DNA of 64,000 nt from Sipunculus nudus (taxonomy: Eukaryota > Annelida > Sipuncula > Golfingiida > Sipunculidae). Below are positions 1 to 12,476 of this stretch, one piece after another (within the stretch, counting starts at the first letter, position 1; the number at the start of each line of letters is the position of its first letter). The stretch covers positions 56,984,917-57,048,916 of the forward strand of contig CM049319.1 of NCBI GenBank assembly GCA_026874595.1, in the 5' to 3' direction. The position numbers and the translations under genes were made by a program. The notes under the pieces are model-generated. The model was given only the letters and a program-made list of their open reading frames with translations, made no database searches and was not told where the DNA came from.

Positions 1-683
1 ATACAAGACTTATATAAATTTCTATTCTATTTCTTTATTTAACAAGCCTAACAAAAACTAGCACTACCAGCATACAGTTTTAAAAGTAGCATATACTTTT
101 TTTTATAAAAGAATAGTTCTTATACTTTTATCTTACATATATATGGTATAAATATATACAATAGAGTGCTGTTTTTAAAATGATGAAATTTTAAATGGGG
201 AACGGACAATTTTTTAAGGTTTACCAAATATTTTTAAACATGTAAATACTTTACATGCATTATTGTAATTATGTTTCACAATTTCCTGCGATTAGGTGAT
301 TAAGCCCTGTGGTGACCTTATTAATATTTTCTGGGCTGATATGGTACAGCTGGCCATGCAATGCTAGGCTAACTTAACCCCAGAAAGCCGCTGAACAATT
401 TATCAAAGAGTACTTGTGTGTTATAAACCATATCTGGTTGTACTCATTCAAACATGGGTCATTGGCTTGGGCTAGGATGTCAGGCCAAACAACTGAGCAG
501 TTTACTCACAAGAGTGTTATCGATGTATAATTCTTACATCTGCTTGGCCAAAGCATGGCAGCCTGGCCATACAAAATGACCTGTTCACTCCCATGAGCAA
601 TTGTGTCATCTGCTTAATCTCACCATTATTCATCATTTCACTCTTACTGTCATGAAGAACACTACTCAAACAAGATCCCCTAG
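1..683. other. AT-rich non-coding stretch
   Basis: No coding signal, RNA gene or clear repeat boundary is visible. The stretch is AT-rich intergenic or intronic DNA with short homopolymer runs. If the Vps39-like gene begins to the left, this may be one of its introns, but nothing in the sequence proves that. Confidence 0.5.
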
Positions 684-917
684 TTGTCATTTTGCAGAGA
701 TTTAAAGAACAGAAAACGGACAGTGTTTTGCTTTGACAAGCTGACATTCCTTGCGTGGCTTGGTCGAAGTGAGAAGCCTGCCATCATTGCAAAAAATTTC
801 AACATTGGCAGATCCCATATTACTGATATAAAGAAGTGTAGAGAGAAACTGGTCGCATACATAATGAATTTGCCAGAAGCCCCTGACTCAAAGAAAAATT
901 ATAGAGTATCCATTTAA
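684..917 (+). pseudogene. pogo/Tigger-like transposase N-terminal fragment (CENP-B type helix-turn-helix)
   Basis: An open stretch of about 70 codons reads as the N-terminal DNA-binding region of a pogo/Tigger/jerky transposase. There is a basic start (KNRKRT), then DKLTFLAWL in the place of the usual DKLEILxxL helix, then EKPAIIAKNFNIGRSHITDIKK, which matches the CENP-B HTH pattern (xxIAxxFxIxxSTxxxIxK). The following REKLVAYI is also typical. The frame closes after about 77 residues with no second HTH_CenpB and no DDE catalytic domain, while full family members are about 400-600 residues. No ATG begins the conserved part, so the true start is unknown. It is probably a dead fragment of an autonomous relative of the Tigger-like MITEs elsewhere in the window. 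A domesticated CENP-B-like exon is a less likely alternative. The homology call rests on remembered family patterns. Confidence 0.6.
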
Positions 918-3222
918 TTTGTTTGCTCTACCATTGTTCACAAACTTTTAATTCTCTTGCTGTTCACTCTTTAAACATGTGCTGCACTGGGCTGTAAAAG
1001 AAACTAACCAAGCTTCACCAATGGTGGTGTCATTTGATCTTTCCCTCCTGGGAATTCGTTGAAAAAAAGGGTAGGCACGTATCACAAAAATAAACAGGTT
1101 TAACTTTACCAATAAAGCTTTGCAATAGACCCAATATTTTTTATATGTCCTGGTCATAAGTTACTTAGGTTGAAAGAAACACTGTGTTCTCCAGGATAAT
1201 GGCATTAAGTTAATCATTAACAGTCCTACAAACTTGCCGCTAGACCCTCTGACTAATTTTCTGAAAGTTTTTTTTCTGAACAAAAAGCTTGTCCCCCAAC
1301 ACTTCAGGAAAAACGGCACTGTATATATATATATATATATATATGGATATTTCTATTGGAAAAATTGCATACATATGCAAGTTATATTATTATATATGTA
1401 TGTTTTTTGTACATATGCACCTGTTTTTGTGAGTTGTAGATAATCATATTAATGTACTGTATGAACAATAATCTACTAGTTTAACAACACCAGATCAATG
1501 ATTATTGTCCAATAGACCTTTCCCTAATCATGTTAACTGTGTGTGATATTTGCATTGTTCTGGGCCAATAAGCCTGCATTAAGGTTTTGATAAAAGCAAA
1601 ATAAGAAACTCTGAACTCTGGCAGAAACCTCACTGTTAATTAATTTTTTTTTTTTTTCATTTAATCATATAAATATAATAAAATATGATCTTTGCTATCA
1701 GTATAACATCCCTGAACACTCAGTTTCAGTCATTACAGGCAGGTGTGGCTTGTGTGTTGTGAATGGTTCAGTTTTATTTTGTGTCTAAAAAAAAACCTAA
1801 ATCTCATTTTAGATCATCTGCTCAAGGCTAAACCTGGCCTTTGTAGTATTTGTGAAAACTCCAGATCTAATGGCTTGATCAAAATTGGAAAGTGCACATG
1901 TCCATGTGCAGTCCCATTTGTAAAGTACTTATTTTTTAACTGCCTTAATTATTTTAATTGATTATTTAATTTCAGTGTATCAGTCAATGTTTATTTAATT
2001 ACATAAACTGCATTATCCACAGCATACATCATAAGAAACTTAATTTTTTTCTTCACAGTATCAAACCATCTTTAATGAATTAAATGAGTAAACAAAAAGA
2101 GTTTATGCAGTTTTGATTTTGCCCACCAGATGGCAGGTAAGGCATATACTCTTGGACACATTTTGTCATACAAGTTTGCAGTGATATGAATGACCTTATT
2201 AATACAGATACATTTAAACCCTGAACATGATAAGAATACAATAAACACAGAAACTCTTAAGCTAATGCTGAATTAATTTTTTATTCATTTGAATACATAT
2301 TTTAATTATTTCTATTGATGTTATTTCTCAGTTCTGAAATAAGTTTTATTGTGATAAATTAAACCCTGCAAACCCACATTCTTTTTGTTATATCATAATA
2401 TATGGACACCCCATTATTTAATGAAGATATTGTGACCAGCACTTTATAATGAAAAAAAGACTTTCAGACAAATTTAATATGACAAAAGTTTTGTTCACAA
2501 CCTTTGAACTTTGTGTGTGAGAGTATTATGCTTCTAGCCTAGAGGTAAGGAAGAAATATCATCATCTCAAACAATTTAAAAAATCAAGTTAATGAATTCT
2601 GTTTCAAAAGCAGCTGTTGGTTTTCCATACACTTGTGTGACTGATGACCTTTGACCCCTGAATGGAGATAGAGAAGTGTCTTCTCATGGATAAACTACCA
2701 CCACGAGGTGATATATCAAACATTCCGTTATCAGATCCCACCCTGTGCATTATCATGCTGTGAGACCTAACGGCGACCTTGGTGGACTTTGTGACCTTTC
2801 CCTTGTCTCGAGAGTGCGTAAACCTCTCCAAGTTCTTATTAAGTGGATCACTTAGCAAACAGAGAGCTCTGAAACCCCAGGTTGTATCAGGCACACTATA
2901 AAACACAAGGGTAGTCTTCTGAAGTAAAGAGAGGATTGTCATGACCTGTGATATACATTCACAAACACCCACCTATAATCCCCATAGACAGACCTGTGTT
3001 AAAGGCCACCCTTTAAAAAGGACCACCTGCTGGTTTCATGTACCTGTACTTTAATTCAAATTAAATCTACATTGTATGGTGGGAGACTGTGACAGTATGA
3101 GATCAAATGCATGCATTGAGTGAAGTGTTGTATTAATGTATGATTTATTGGTGATTCATATTCAGCAAAATACCTTAACATTCAGTATGACTCTCAGACA
3201 TCAGGATGGTGGCTATACTGTT
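918..3222. other. non-coding stretch
   Basis: No supported gene. It holds a short (TA)n tract at about 1320-1344, several poly-T/A runs and scattered short open frames with no recognisable domains. An open frame at 1743-1961 has a few Cys residues but no domain pattern I recognise. Confidence 0.45.
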
Positions 3223-3330
3223 GACATAGCAACCATAAGGTTGCTATAACAACCATTAAGTTGCTATAGGCACCATAGCAGCCAGCATGAACTCACCATG
3301 GTTGGTATAAGTATCATAGCAAGCAGTGAG
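3223..3330. repeat. short interspersed GTTGCTAT/ATAGCAAC words
   Basis: GTTGCTAT and its complement ATAGCAAC or CATAGCA alternate about six times here (GACATAGCAACC, GGTTGCTATAAC, AGTTGCTATAGG, CATAGCAGCC, CATAGCAAGC). The stretch can fold on itself. It is probably a decayed minisatellite or foldback remnant. Confidence 0.4.
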
Positions 3331-3859
3331 GCTGTTATATATATTCCAAAAATTCAATGCAAACTGTAAAGACTATATTATTGAAAACTGATGTCACATG
3401 AATTTATTTTTTATGAATGAATAGTTTTCCAAGTTCAATATACAAAAAAATCCTTTTGCTCCAGAGCAGTGTAATAATAGCAACATACAGGCACAGTGGT
3501 ACACTGCAGAAGACTTGCGAGCTGAAAAAAAAATTATTTACAAGGTCAACCTGTTAAAAGTGACTGCAGAGAAATTTGGCTTAAATGTTGAAGGTCAAAA
3601 ACATTGCCACTGTGGTGATCATGTGATCAGGTGTATGGTGTCTGAACATAATACTGATACCACAGATAATGTATTCAAAGTTCCAGTCTACTTGAAACAT
3701 GTAACTCTCCAGGGGCCGCTCACTGATTTAATCACTTTGTGTCCTCTTGAAATACTGAGTGGAACACTTTTTGGAATTCTTCAATTTACCTCCTTAGATT
3801 TACAAGCATTATGTCGTCTGTAACTTTATTGCTCGTTGGTACTTTCTTGGATCGAGTCA
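3331..3859. other. non-coding stretch with one unproven 102-codon open frame
   Basis: The + strand is open at 3515-3823 and would encode 102 residues, including a CHCGDHVIRC-like Cys/His cluster. I recognise no domain. Splice signals do not clearly bound it and nothing around it supports a gene, so it is recorded as space rather than as a gene. Confidence 0.35.
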
Positions 3860-4210
3860 ACTAATCTACTCACTGGCTTCTGTGGCTCTGGGGCAGAGCA
3901 CAGGAATCTCAGCCAAAGTTCGAATCTCAGCCAAGGTGGTGAGATTTTTCACACAGGGAGAGCACTCTGCATGTGTAATTGGAAGATCATGCCCAAAGGC
4001 TGTGCTTTACTCACAAAAGAGTGTCTTTCAGGGGTTCCTTGGGGGTGTGCCCACTGCTCCAGCAATGGGGTTGATTACACACCCAGGGCCCGTAGGTGCA
4101 GTAGTCACTTGGCCTGGTAAAATCAGGATATAAAATGAGAGGAAGAATATGATACTACCCCATCATGTAGTTCAAAATTGGAATGGAATTCTGCAGATGT
4201 AGATACACTT
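3860..4210 (+). mobile_element. tRNA-headed SINE, copy 1
   Basis: The left part has tRNA promoter-like words: a box A-like TGTGGCTCTGGGGCAGAGC and a box B-like AGTTCGAATCTC. The body (GCTTTACTCACAAAAGAGTG, GGGGTTCCTTGGGGGTGT, ACACACCCAGGGCCCGTAGG, CACTTGGCCTGGT) recurs at about 24440-24630 and 24790-25235 and, inverted, at about 59225-59550. The copies share the 3' end GGAATTCTGCAGATG or a close variant. Boundaries are approximate and no target-site duplication was established. Confidence 0.6.
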
Positions 4211-5423
4211 ATTTAAGGTGGTAGCATTAAAAAAAAAATGAGGCGGTTACCTTCAACAAATTTGCATATAAAAAACTCTGCCCTACTCTTTCCTCATTGT
4301 ATCAGGTAGAAGCATATTTATTTTATATATTATATACTATTTATGATAGTTTATTTATAGGATACCTTTGAATATACAGAGGATCTCTTGCTACCATCCT
4401 AAACTGTGGGTAAAACACCTGCAGGTGATTTCTAATTATTACTGAGAGGATGATTTCTAAATTATTTTTGAAATACCTGAATTCAGAAAAAAATAATGTT
4501 GATAAGTCAGCTGCATTAAAAAGACAAGGTACCATGCGCCATGACTGAGAGTACCGGTACATCAACTTTTAGAATATGTGCATTTTAAGGAGTCCTAGAG
4601 TAGTGGTTTGGAAAGTATAAATTGAAAAAAACTGGACCAATGTTTACACAAACTCCTGCGACAGTGCTTTTCACGGACAAGCCATCTCCTTTTGTATGGT
4701 CTGTATTATACTCAGGGATCAAAATACTTTGAAATTGTCACCTTTTCTGTGGAAAGGCATTACGGTAATACAGGTTTGCCTTTCCACAGAAAAATTTGCC
4801 TCTCTGCTAAATATGCACCCCACCATCATATCAAACTTTCAGTCACACTTTGGTCAGTGTAAGCCTGATTTTACCTTCTTATATGCCATCCTACACGCAC
4901 ACTTGCATGCATACAGAGCTGTTTTCAGTATTAACCCTGTCATATCAGTAACATGATTGTGCAGTGAAAAAACCCCAGAAAAATGGAGGAGATAGGCACT
5001 TAATGCCACACAGTTAAAAAATTATAGACCATTTTTATAAGTAAAAATAGAAATATAGGGAGTCGGTGGAACACCGCCTGTTAAATCATTTGTTTTTGAT
5101 TCATGTTTACTATTTATCAGCTGCTAATGTTGATACATATAGGTGTTAACCTTTCCAACAACTTAGTATAAGATGATAAATGCCTTTCTGTGCACATGCT
5201 TGCCTGTCTGATACAGGCGGAAAGGACTTATTTCGACCCCTGATACTGGCTGACACAAGGACAGCCATTGCAATAAAGAAACACCAGGGCATTGAATAAT
5301 ATTAAAGTCAGCTATTCACCTACCCCATCTATAGAATTTATATGATTTCTGGCTTATTCAGCACACCTGTTTATAAACTGTAGGTAAACCCTGTCAAGAA
5401 AAGTTCTTATAAGGCCAGAAAAG
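4211..5423. other. non-coding stretch containing a strong hairpin
   Basis: No supported gene. Apart from the inverted repeat at 4743-4793 (listed separately), I see only AT-rich sequence and short random open frames. Confidence 0.4.
4743..4793. repeat. perfect 17-bp inverted repeat with 17-nt loop
   Basis: The arms at 4743-4759 and 4777-4793 are exact reverse complements. The left arm reads TTTTCTGTGGAAAGGCA. The loop is about 17 nt. The arm is too short for a standard animal microRNA precursor unless pairing continues with mismatches, which I do not see. It could be a cruciform, a small foldback remnant or a structured RNA. Confidence 0.7.
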
Positions 5424-5662
5424 AAAGGTTTGGTTCTCAGGCACTTTTTTTCAGGAACAAGTACGGGTGGGCGATATATCAGGGAAAAGCATGAAAATGC
5501 AGAATTTTTTTGCTAAACAGGTAAAAGCACTACTTTACAAAGAATTTCTTATTAAAAATCTATTATTTTATCTTCTTGGAAGATGAAAAACCAAATAAAA
5601 ATTTTTTGATGGGGGGGGGGGGTTAAAATTGTCAGAGGCAGTGCCTGAGAACCCTGCCTTTT
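5424..5662. mobile_element. MITE with GGTTCTCAGGCAC terminal inverted repeats, copy A
   Basis: The left end is AAAGGTTTGGTTCTCAGGCAC (5424-5444) and the right end (5641-5662) starts GTGCCTGAGAACC, so the ends are inverted repeats with a 13-bp perfect core. The interior (GGGAAAAGCATGAAAATG, GGTAAAAGCACTAC, TTTTATCTTCTTGGA) matches copies at 7532-7835 and 44288-44514 and, inverted, about 10550-10680. There is no coding capacity. I could not assign a superfamily because no target-site duplication is clear. Confidence 0.65.
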
Positions 5663-7531
5663 ATTTTTTTGGCCTAACGCCTCTGTGGTGGATTTATCAA
5701 CAAACTGTTAGTAAAACAGTTTATCCACAAACTATTTGTAAATGCAGAAATGTTGAAAAATGGAAATACCATGTGACCAAAGGTGGTTGGTTGCATATTT
5801 GTGGAAGATGAAAGGTAACTATTTGCAAAACACCCTTTACAAAACTCTGGTTCTTCTGCCATGCCACCAGGTGTCCTTACTGAATGTGTTTTGATTATCT
5901 TGTGGAGCCCCCACATGTGATAAAACATGGCTATAACAAAAATGAAAACCCTGTGTCCTGTAGCATTGGTGTTTTCTGGCCTGTTTTATAAAAGGTTCAG
6001 GATATTATCATTGCCAGTACTAGACATCAGATATCTGAATATAGTCCTCTGTAAACTTGTTTCTGGTTAGAATCCTGTGTGACGGATTATTAAGATATGT
6101 AGAATGACATTTACTTCGCTCAATAATGTGTTTTCAGTTGTGTCTGACCTTCAAAGGTCAAACTTGTAGCAGACACAGAGCATTATGGGAATTCTGTTTG
6201 TTTTGGACTTGTTCCAACATGATCTTGTGTGCTTTCATAGATGGTTTTTCTGTTTGTTTATGATTATCTGTTTTGAGTGTTTAGAGTTTTTTTGTCATAA
6301 AGCCCAAAGCTTTAATACTTCTAACTTCTAAGTCTTGTTATTTGTATATCATGATTTAACTTTGACCTTTAACTTTTGACTTTTTTTTACCCTTGCTCTG
6401 TATATATGTTCTGATAATGCTGTTTTTTGTGCAACATTCCTGAAGTTGAACACATCAAAGCTCTCTATAATGATCTACCACAATTTAAAACCTGACCTTT
6501 AACATTTGACCTCTTACCTCTGAGTCAGAAGAAAAATAGCTAAAAAGACATCTCTCCATAAATCTTCCCGTAAGATCAAACCGAGTTAGAACAACTGTGT
6601 TTGTTGTTAATGCAGGAGGTAAACAACAGTAAGATATACATTTCCTATGTATATGTGTGTGTAAAAATTCTGTAACAATTATAGTGTTGCTTAAAATAAA
6701 ATATCTTTGTTTCAAGGAATGTGATATATAAGTTAATGTACTTATTAGGTTATTTGTACTAAATAGGTTTAGGTCTTATTACATGTTCCTTGAAAATATT
6801 ATATATAAATTTCTGTAGCACATATTCTAATTAATATATGATGAGTGTGGGTACCCTTTGTAACATTAGTTTTGGTCTTTTTAGGCTGGTAGCACATTGT
6901 AATAAACCATAATTTTTAACATTTTATTGATACAGTGACAGTGTTCATTAAAATTCATTGCGTTATCTTTTACAGATAAACATTGATATATGACTGACAT
7001 TAATCATATAGATATCTCAGACTTTAAACTATCTTTGTCCCTAAAGCCTGTCACAGGTAACCCCTGCATGCCTGGATTTTATCACCATGGCCATTTTGAC
7101 ACACAGATGGTTAGCTGTGTTTCTTTTCATTCACTTCATGCCCTATAGATGGCAGTGCATGTATGGCCAGCTTGTAAATGAGCCAGATAATTATGGACAA
7201 ATTTTATTTTCTGATTTTGAATATTTGTGTCATAGATGTTCAAAGCTGTCTGAAAAAAATTCATACAGTATTTAATTTTTATGATGAAACAACATGTTAT
7301 TGTTGATTAACTTGTTAGTAGCTTTAATTTGCTTTTACCATGTCAGACTAAATATACCCTTTAAGTCACAGTTTGCTCAAATAAAAATGGATTCAGAACA
7401 TTCTGTAATTTCTTGAGTATTCAAAAATTTTGGGGGGTTTTGTTGATATTATGGTTTCTATATAGAATAGTATAAATAAGATATATTTCATATTTAAAAA
7501 ATCTGAACCCCTAAGTCCAAAATAAAAAAAA
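5663..7531. other. non-coding stretch
   Basis: No supported gene. AT-rich DNA with TTGACCTTTAACTTTTGAC-like words near 6361 and 6490 and random short open frames. I see no splice-bounded coding segment. Confidence 0.4.
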
Positions 7532-7835
7532 AAAGGTATGTTTCCAAGGCACTTTTTTTCAGAAATCAATAGGGCGGGCGGTTTTTTTATTTTTATTTTT
7601 TTTGTTTCGATAAAAATGTCAAATGATAAGGGAAAAACATGATAATAACAGATTTATTTTGCTGAGCAAGCTAAAGCACAACATATCAAAGGAAATTGTA
7701 TGATTTTATCTACTTGAAAGAAATATCCGAGTGTCTGCAGCTCAAAATCGGTCAGTTTCTGTTGAAAATCAAAATAAAAATTTTTGATGCAGGGGGTTTA
7801 AATTGATGCGGTTGGTGCCTGAGAACCATACCTTT
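7532..7835. mobile_element. MITE with GGTTCTCAGGCAC terminal inverted repeats, copy B
   Basis: The left end AAAGGTATGTTTCCAAGGCAC (7532-7552) and the right end (7814-7835, beginning GGTGCCTGAGAACC) form terminal inverted repeats. The interior is homologous to copy A but longer (about 304 bp versus 239), with an extra segment near 7725-7770. Non-coding. Confidence 0.65.
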
Positions 7836-8639
7836 AATTTTTTTGGGCCTAATAATGCAGTGTACTCCAGCAAGTCTTGTAAGGTAAAACTGTGACTTTT
7901 ATTAGGTTAGTGGGGCAGACCTTCAGAAATGATCTTTTTTCAACAAATGTTTGCAGGATTTTAAGTTAATGTGTACCCACAGATTCCAAACTGTAAAAAC
8001 TTTTTTTCACTGTCTCACATAAGTGTGCATGTGTTTCAGCTGAGAAGGACAGCAAGTCCCTGAATTGTGAAAAAATTGTGTACACTTAAATTCCACTAAA
8101 TAAAAAAACACTTTTAATAATATAAAAATTTATATCATATTTTAGATCCACAGTATTACCTATGTTAGCTTTAAAGAGAATATTACAGTCAATAAATCTA
8201 TCTTGGTATATTCTTAATTTAGGTCACCTATCAACAGTTATTGATTTAGATGTATACACACAAGTGCTAAAACTTGAAACCCTGCAGTCACTAGCCTTAC
8301 ATACACAGTGCTCATAGATCTACCTGTGATAACCCCCAGGGGATACTTATGTGACCCTGTGAACCTGAGTGAATATAAGATCAAAGAAAAAATTGATCCT
8401 GTATGGTGATTTTACCATTACCTAGAGGGGGGTAGCTCCCAATATGAGATAAAACGTAAAGCAGAAAGTTTATAGACTGGCCGTGAATCAGTTGTTCACC
8501 AGATTTTCTGAGTATTCAACAAGGATATCAAAACCACTGATTTGTTTTTGATCAAATTTAATATTCTTATTTCTCTATACAATTGCTAAATACATACCAA
8601 GATACCCATGTCTGTCATTCCATCCTTCCGTCATTTCGA
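7836..8639. other. non-coding stretch
   Basis: I see no gene, RNA gene or bounded repeat. It is ordinary AT-rich sequence. Confidence 0.4.
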
Positions 8640-10040
8640 AATCAAACAGTTGTACAGACTTTTTTTTCGAAATGTCTGCAGATATTGGCCTGATTTTAGG
8701 TGTGTATGCAGATTGTGCCCTGGTATAGACCAAGTTCCCGTTTGTCTGGGTTAACTATTTTTGACCGTTTTACAGCTTCTGAACATAGAAAATTTCATGA
8801 AAAATAGAAATTTCCATGACAAATACACATGTACAGCCTTTTTTTAGCCCTCAGCCCATAGGCTGATGGGGTATTGTTGTCACCCAAGCTGTCCGTGTGT
8901 CTGTCTGTCCGTCCGTCCAGCCTCCGTAGGGGGTCCATTAACTTTTACCTTGTGAGGGGGATATCTCTTAAAGGATTCCCCATTGGAATTTTATTTCATC
9001 AGTTAAGTTGTATATTGATAAAATCTTGGTCAAGTTTGAAGATGGGTGACCTTGACCCATTTTACTACATTTTAGAGCTGATTATAGAAAAACACTCTGA
9101 AGCTTATTTCGCATTTTTTATGATTTTTTATTGGATTTTTCACCTATGGACTAATGTGAGCAGGATATTTATAAAGGATTCGCCGTAGGAATTTTTTTCC
9201 TTGGTGAAGATGTTTATCAACAAAATCTTGGTCAAGTTCCAAGATGGGTGACCTTGACCAATTTTTCTTTGTTTTAGAGCTGATTATAGAAATACATGTA
9301 GAAGCTAATATCTCAGGAACCATTATGTAGATTTTCACAAAACTTTACTTTGATCATTGGGACTGATGGTCAATACATGCTGCACAATTTTAGTGGCGCC
9401 ACCTACAATTTCTGATTTTTAATGTATTTTTATCGGATTTTTGAATTTTGGCCTTTTGTGCAGGATATCTCCAAAGGTATTCAACACAGGAACTTCATTT
9501 CCTCAGTGCTATTGCATATTTACAAAATCTTGGTCAATTTCAAAGATGGGTGATGTTGACGTACTTTTCAAGGTCACAGAGCTTAGAATAGAAAAAAACT
9601 TAGAAGCTTATTTCTCAGGAAGCATTTGGTGGATTGTTATGAAACATGGTACATACCTCTCCAATTAAAATTTATAACTGATTATCAGCTTTTGCTAATA
9701 TTCTAGTTTCGCAGTGCAGTTCTTACAGATACTGGCCTATTTTTTGGTCTGTTGGCGCATAATGACCAAATACAAATCAAGTTCGGTTTTCTCCCAGTTG
9801 ACCTATTTTTGACAATATGATAGATCCTGAACATAGACAATTTCATGAAAAATAGAAATTTTTATGAAAAATGCACATGTATGGAATTTTTTTTTAATGC
9901 CTGCAGATACAGGCCTGATTATTTATGTGTTGCCTGATAATGACCGGTTACACGTCGAGTTTGCATTTTGTCCTGGTTGATCTGCTATTGACAATATGAC
10001 AGATCCTGAACTTAAAAAAAAAATTAAGAAAATTAAAAAA
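8640..10040 (+). repeat. about 178-bp tandem repeat split by a mobile element
   Basis: A repeat unit containing CAGATACTGGCCTGATTTT, a TTGACCTATTTTTGACAATATG-like stretch, CATGAAAAATAGAAATTT and ACACATGTACAG occurs at about 8640-8843 and again at 9710-10040. The two right-hand units are about 178 bp apart (CAGATACTGGCC near 9727 and CAGATACAGGCC near 9905). The segment 8844-9709 interrupts the array and is annotated separately as an insertion. Confidence 0.6.
8844..9709 (+). mobile_element. Helentron-like non-autonomous element (AGCCCTCAGCC family)
   Basis: The 5' end carries a hairpin: TCAGCC (8851-8856), CATA, GGCTGA (8861-8866), extended by CCC/GGG outside a 1-nt bulge. A GTCTGTCCGTCC microsatellite follows at once. 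The interior has loosely tandem copies of a unit containing AATCTTGGTCAAGTTTGAAG and GATGGGTGACCTTGACC, seen near 9023, 9223 and 9523. The 3' end has an imperfect hairpin (TATCAGC, TTTT, GCTAATA) followed by TTCTAGTTT (9701-9709). The flanks on both sides are one satellite, so the element is an insertion. The family name is inference. Confidence 0.6.
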
Positions 10041-11879
10041 TATTTCTAATCTGCTCCAGGCGGGGGCATTTTTGTCTTTCCGACACATCTTGTTATTTTT
10101 TACTTTTGCTACATTATTGATTTTGTATTGTATCACAAGGGGTTACAACATTTCAAGTACATATATAATTGTGCCCACAAATTGCTATATTGCTGTAAAA
10201 GTGTGGAGCATTCCATTAATGTTTCTTTCCATACATACAACTGGTACACTCAATCAAGAAGTTGGGCAAACTTTCCTGGAACTTAATCTTTAGCTCATTT
10301 AGCCATATCTGTAAACTGTTTTTAGAATAATAAATTACATTAACACAGTATATGAAATATATCCTTTGGTATTACTCTTAGGCCCATTACTTTTTTCCCT
10401 ATTGCATGAATAAATGGTTTCAGTTTATATTTCAAAGTACAATACTTATTAGATTTAGCTTATGCTCATTTGAAGATGCACAATTGTAATTTTGTTACAG
10501 TATTTTATTCCAGTTAATATATCAAATGTGTATTTTATACAACAGCTCATCTCATCAAATAATACAATTTTGATAAGATTTCTTTTGTTATGTAGTGCTT
10601 TTACCTGTTTAGCAAAACAATTCTGTAACTATCATATTTTCCCCTGATTATATGACATTTTTATAAAAACATACAAAAAAAGGTAAAAAATTAATTGCAA
10701 CTGCAAGAGTATAATTATATATGTGTATTATTTTATATATTTTGTTTGCTGAGTAACAGTAAAGGGTCATTGTTTTGTTATAATTTACGGTATGTTTGAA
10801 GTGACATGTTCAGCATTAGAACCATTATCCCCTGCTATGTTGCACACTGATTCAGTTTTTCTCTGATTCATGGTGTATCAAAGTAAAACAAGATATGTTA
10901 AATACATAGGCCTACACATATTCTATATATTAAATCATTAACTTTAGATTAATAAGTTTTCTATTTCAAATCTTACTAAAACTACTACATCAGTATTCAG
11001 CTAATTCCACCCTGTATTAATCCTTGTCCAGCAAATTCCTTAAATCAGCTCGCCATAACCTGCACAATTTGGTTTCTGTTCTAACCACCATGCTCCACAC
11101 AGTAACAGGGATATACCACTGTTGTCATTAATAAAATCAAACATTTTACATTTTTTGCACGGTTTGCATGGTTTTGGTAAATATCTAAAAAAAATTTTAA
11201 TTCATTTTTAATGATATTTGAATAAATTGACTGGACCGCTTGGACTGGTCCACCTACTGGACTGGACAGTCTAAAGCAGGACGAGACCAGGACTTGACAG
11301 CTTACGTGTTTGTCTGCCGGGAGGTGGTCCCGTCCAGTCTGCACCTCTTATAAAGATTTCATGTGCTGTTCTCGATATTGCAAGGCAGGTCACTAGGACA
11401 TCTCTTTATCAACAATTTTTATCAGACAACTTATGTACCGTTTTATTTTGCTACTGAGGTTGAGTGGTATCAATAAAAAAGGTGTCTGTATTGAATGGAT
11501 GCCATCATTTAATTATATGTACATGAGTTAACCCACAGGGGTTTGAGATCATCAGGTACTTGTGAACTTTGACCCTGACTCACCTGATAGACAGTAGATA
11601 TTGAATTTCTGTCACTGAAAATAATGTGTGTCTGATCATAAGCAGTTAAGTGAATGTACATGCATGCTATTGTTGAGAGTTAAGAGTGACCATCAACAGT
11701 CATTGTTTGGTTCACATCACAATAAAAGGCCTCTCAGGCAGTGGCTATGATCTAGGTCAAGGTCATTTACTTTAGCCAATAGTTTATTTCTTTCATGTGA
11801 GGGCACAATTAATACAGAGTGCCTTATACAGGTAATTTTATTAACCTAATCTTTTGAGAAACAAGGTACATCTTCATTT
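10041..11879. other. non-coding stretch with a partial MITE
   Basis: No supported gene. About 10550-10680 holds part of the GGTTCTCAGGCAC-type MITE on the - strand. About 11225-11345 has nested GACTGGACxx/GTCCAGTC words that could fold back. The rest is AT-rich. Confidence 0.4.
10550..10680 (-). mobile_element. partial GGTTCTCAGGCAC-type MITE, copy D
   Basis: The reverse complement contains AACAGGTAAAAGCACTAC, AAGAAATCTTATCAAAAT and a TCAGGGGAAAATATGATA-like segment, which match the interior of copies A to C in order. Neither terminal inverted repeat is present, so it is a fragment. Confidence 0.5.
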
Positions 11880-12435
11880 ATATACGGCTGTCATATGACG
11901 GGAGTATTATGATATACTAACCATCTGTCTGTCTGTCTTTCTAGCTGGCTGACTGTCCATTAATTTTTAGTGTTGCCTAGTTAACTTACTGGGGCTATGA
12001 TGGATTTTCACAAAACTCGCCATAACTACTTACTAACAGATTATCTCGCCTGAGTATGATTATGGGCAACATCCACACATGAAATAAAGTCATGGGTCAC
12101 TTGGCTAATTTGTGGTGTCGCCTTGATAACATATGAAGAATATGAAGGATTTTGATAAAACTCATCAGAAATGTATATCAATAAAATATCTCACCAAAGA
12201 TTAATTTCCAGCAAAATTCATGCATAATTAATTAGGTCAGAGGTCACTGGACTTTGGAGGCACCTTGGTGACTTACCAAAAATCCTATGGATTTTTATGA
12301 AACTCATTATACATATTAACCAAAAGAGTTCCTCACTTGAATTACCTCCTCATCAAAATTCACACATATTCAATGAGGTCAAAGGTCACCAGATACATGA
12401 CGGGTGTATCATGCACGTTTGCAGTGCTCTTGTTT
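11880..12435 (+). mobile_element. Helentron-like non-autonomous element (TGACGGG family)
   Basis: The 5' end (TACGGCTGTCATATGACGGG) can pair TCATA (11891-11895) with TATGA (11908-11912) and is followed by a CTGTCTGTCTGTC tract. The interior repeats a GATTTTCACAAAACTC and GTCATGGGTCAC module two or three times. The 3' end has CATGACGGGTGTATCATG, then a GCAC/GTGC hairpin (12413-12416 with 12424-12427), then TCTTGTTT (12428-12435). The TGACGGG word at both ends sits within a TCATG/CATGA stem. It has no coding capacity. A related 3' end lies at 44047 on the - strand. Confidence 0.55.
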
Positions 12436-12476
12436 CATTATGAGACAAACAGATATTTCAGATGAGTAAATCATAA

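Noticed and set aside
1743-1961. Cys-containing + strand frame considered as an upstream exon of the Vps39-like gene
   Set aside because: No similarity to that family as I know it, and no donor in the needed phase 2 context.
3515-3823. 102-codon + strand frame with a Cys/His cluster
   Set aside because: No domain pattern, no convincing splice sites and no neighbouring exons in a compatible phase.
4743-4793. Canonical microRNA precursor
   Set aside because: The stem is only 17 bp and pairing does not extend outside it, so it is too short for the usual precursor. Kept only as a hairpin.
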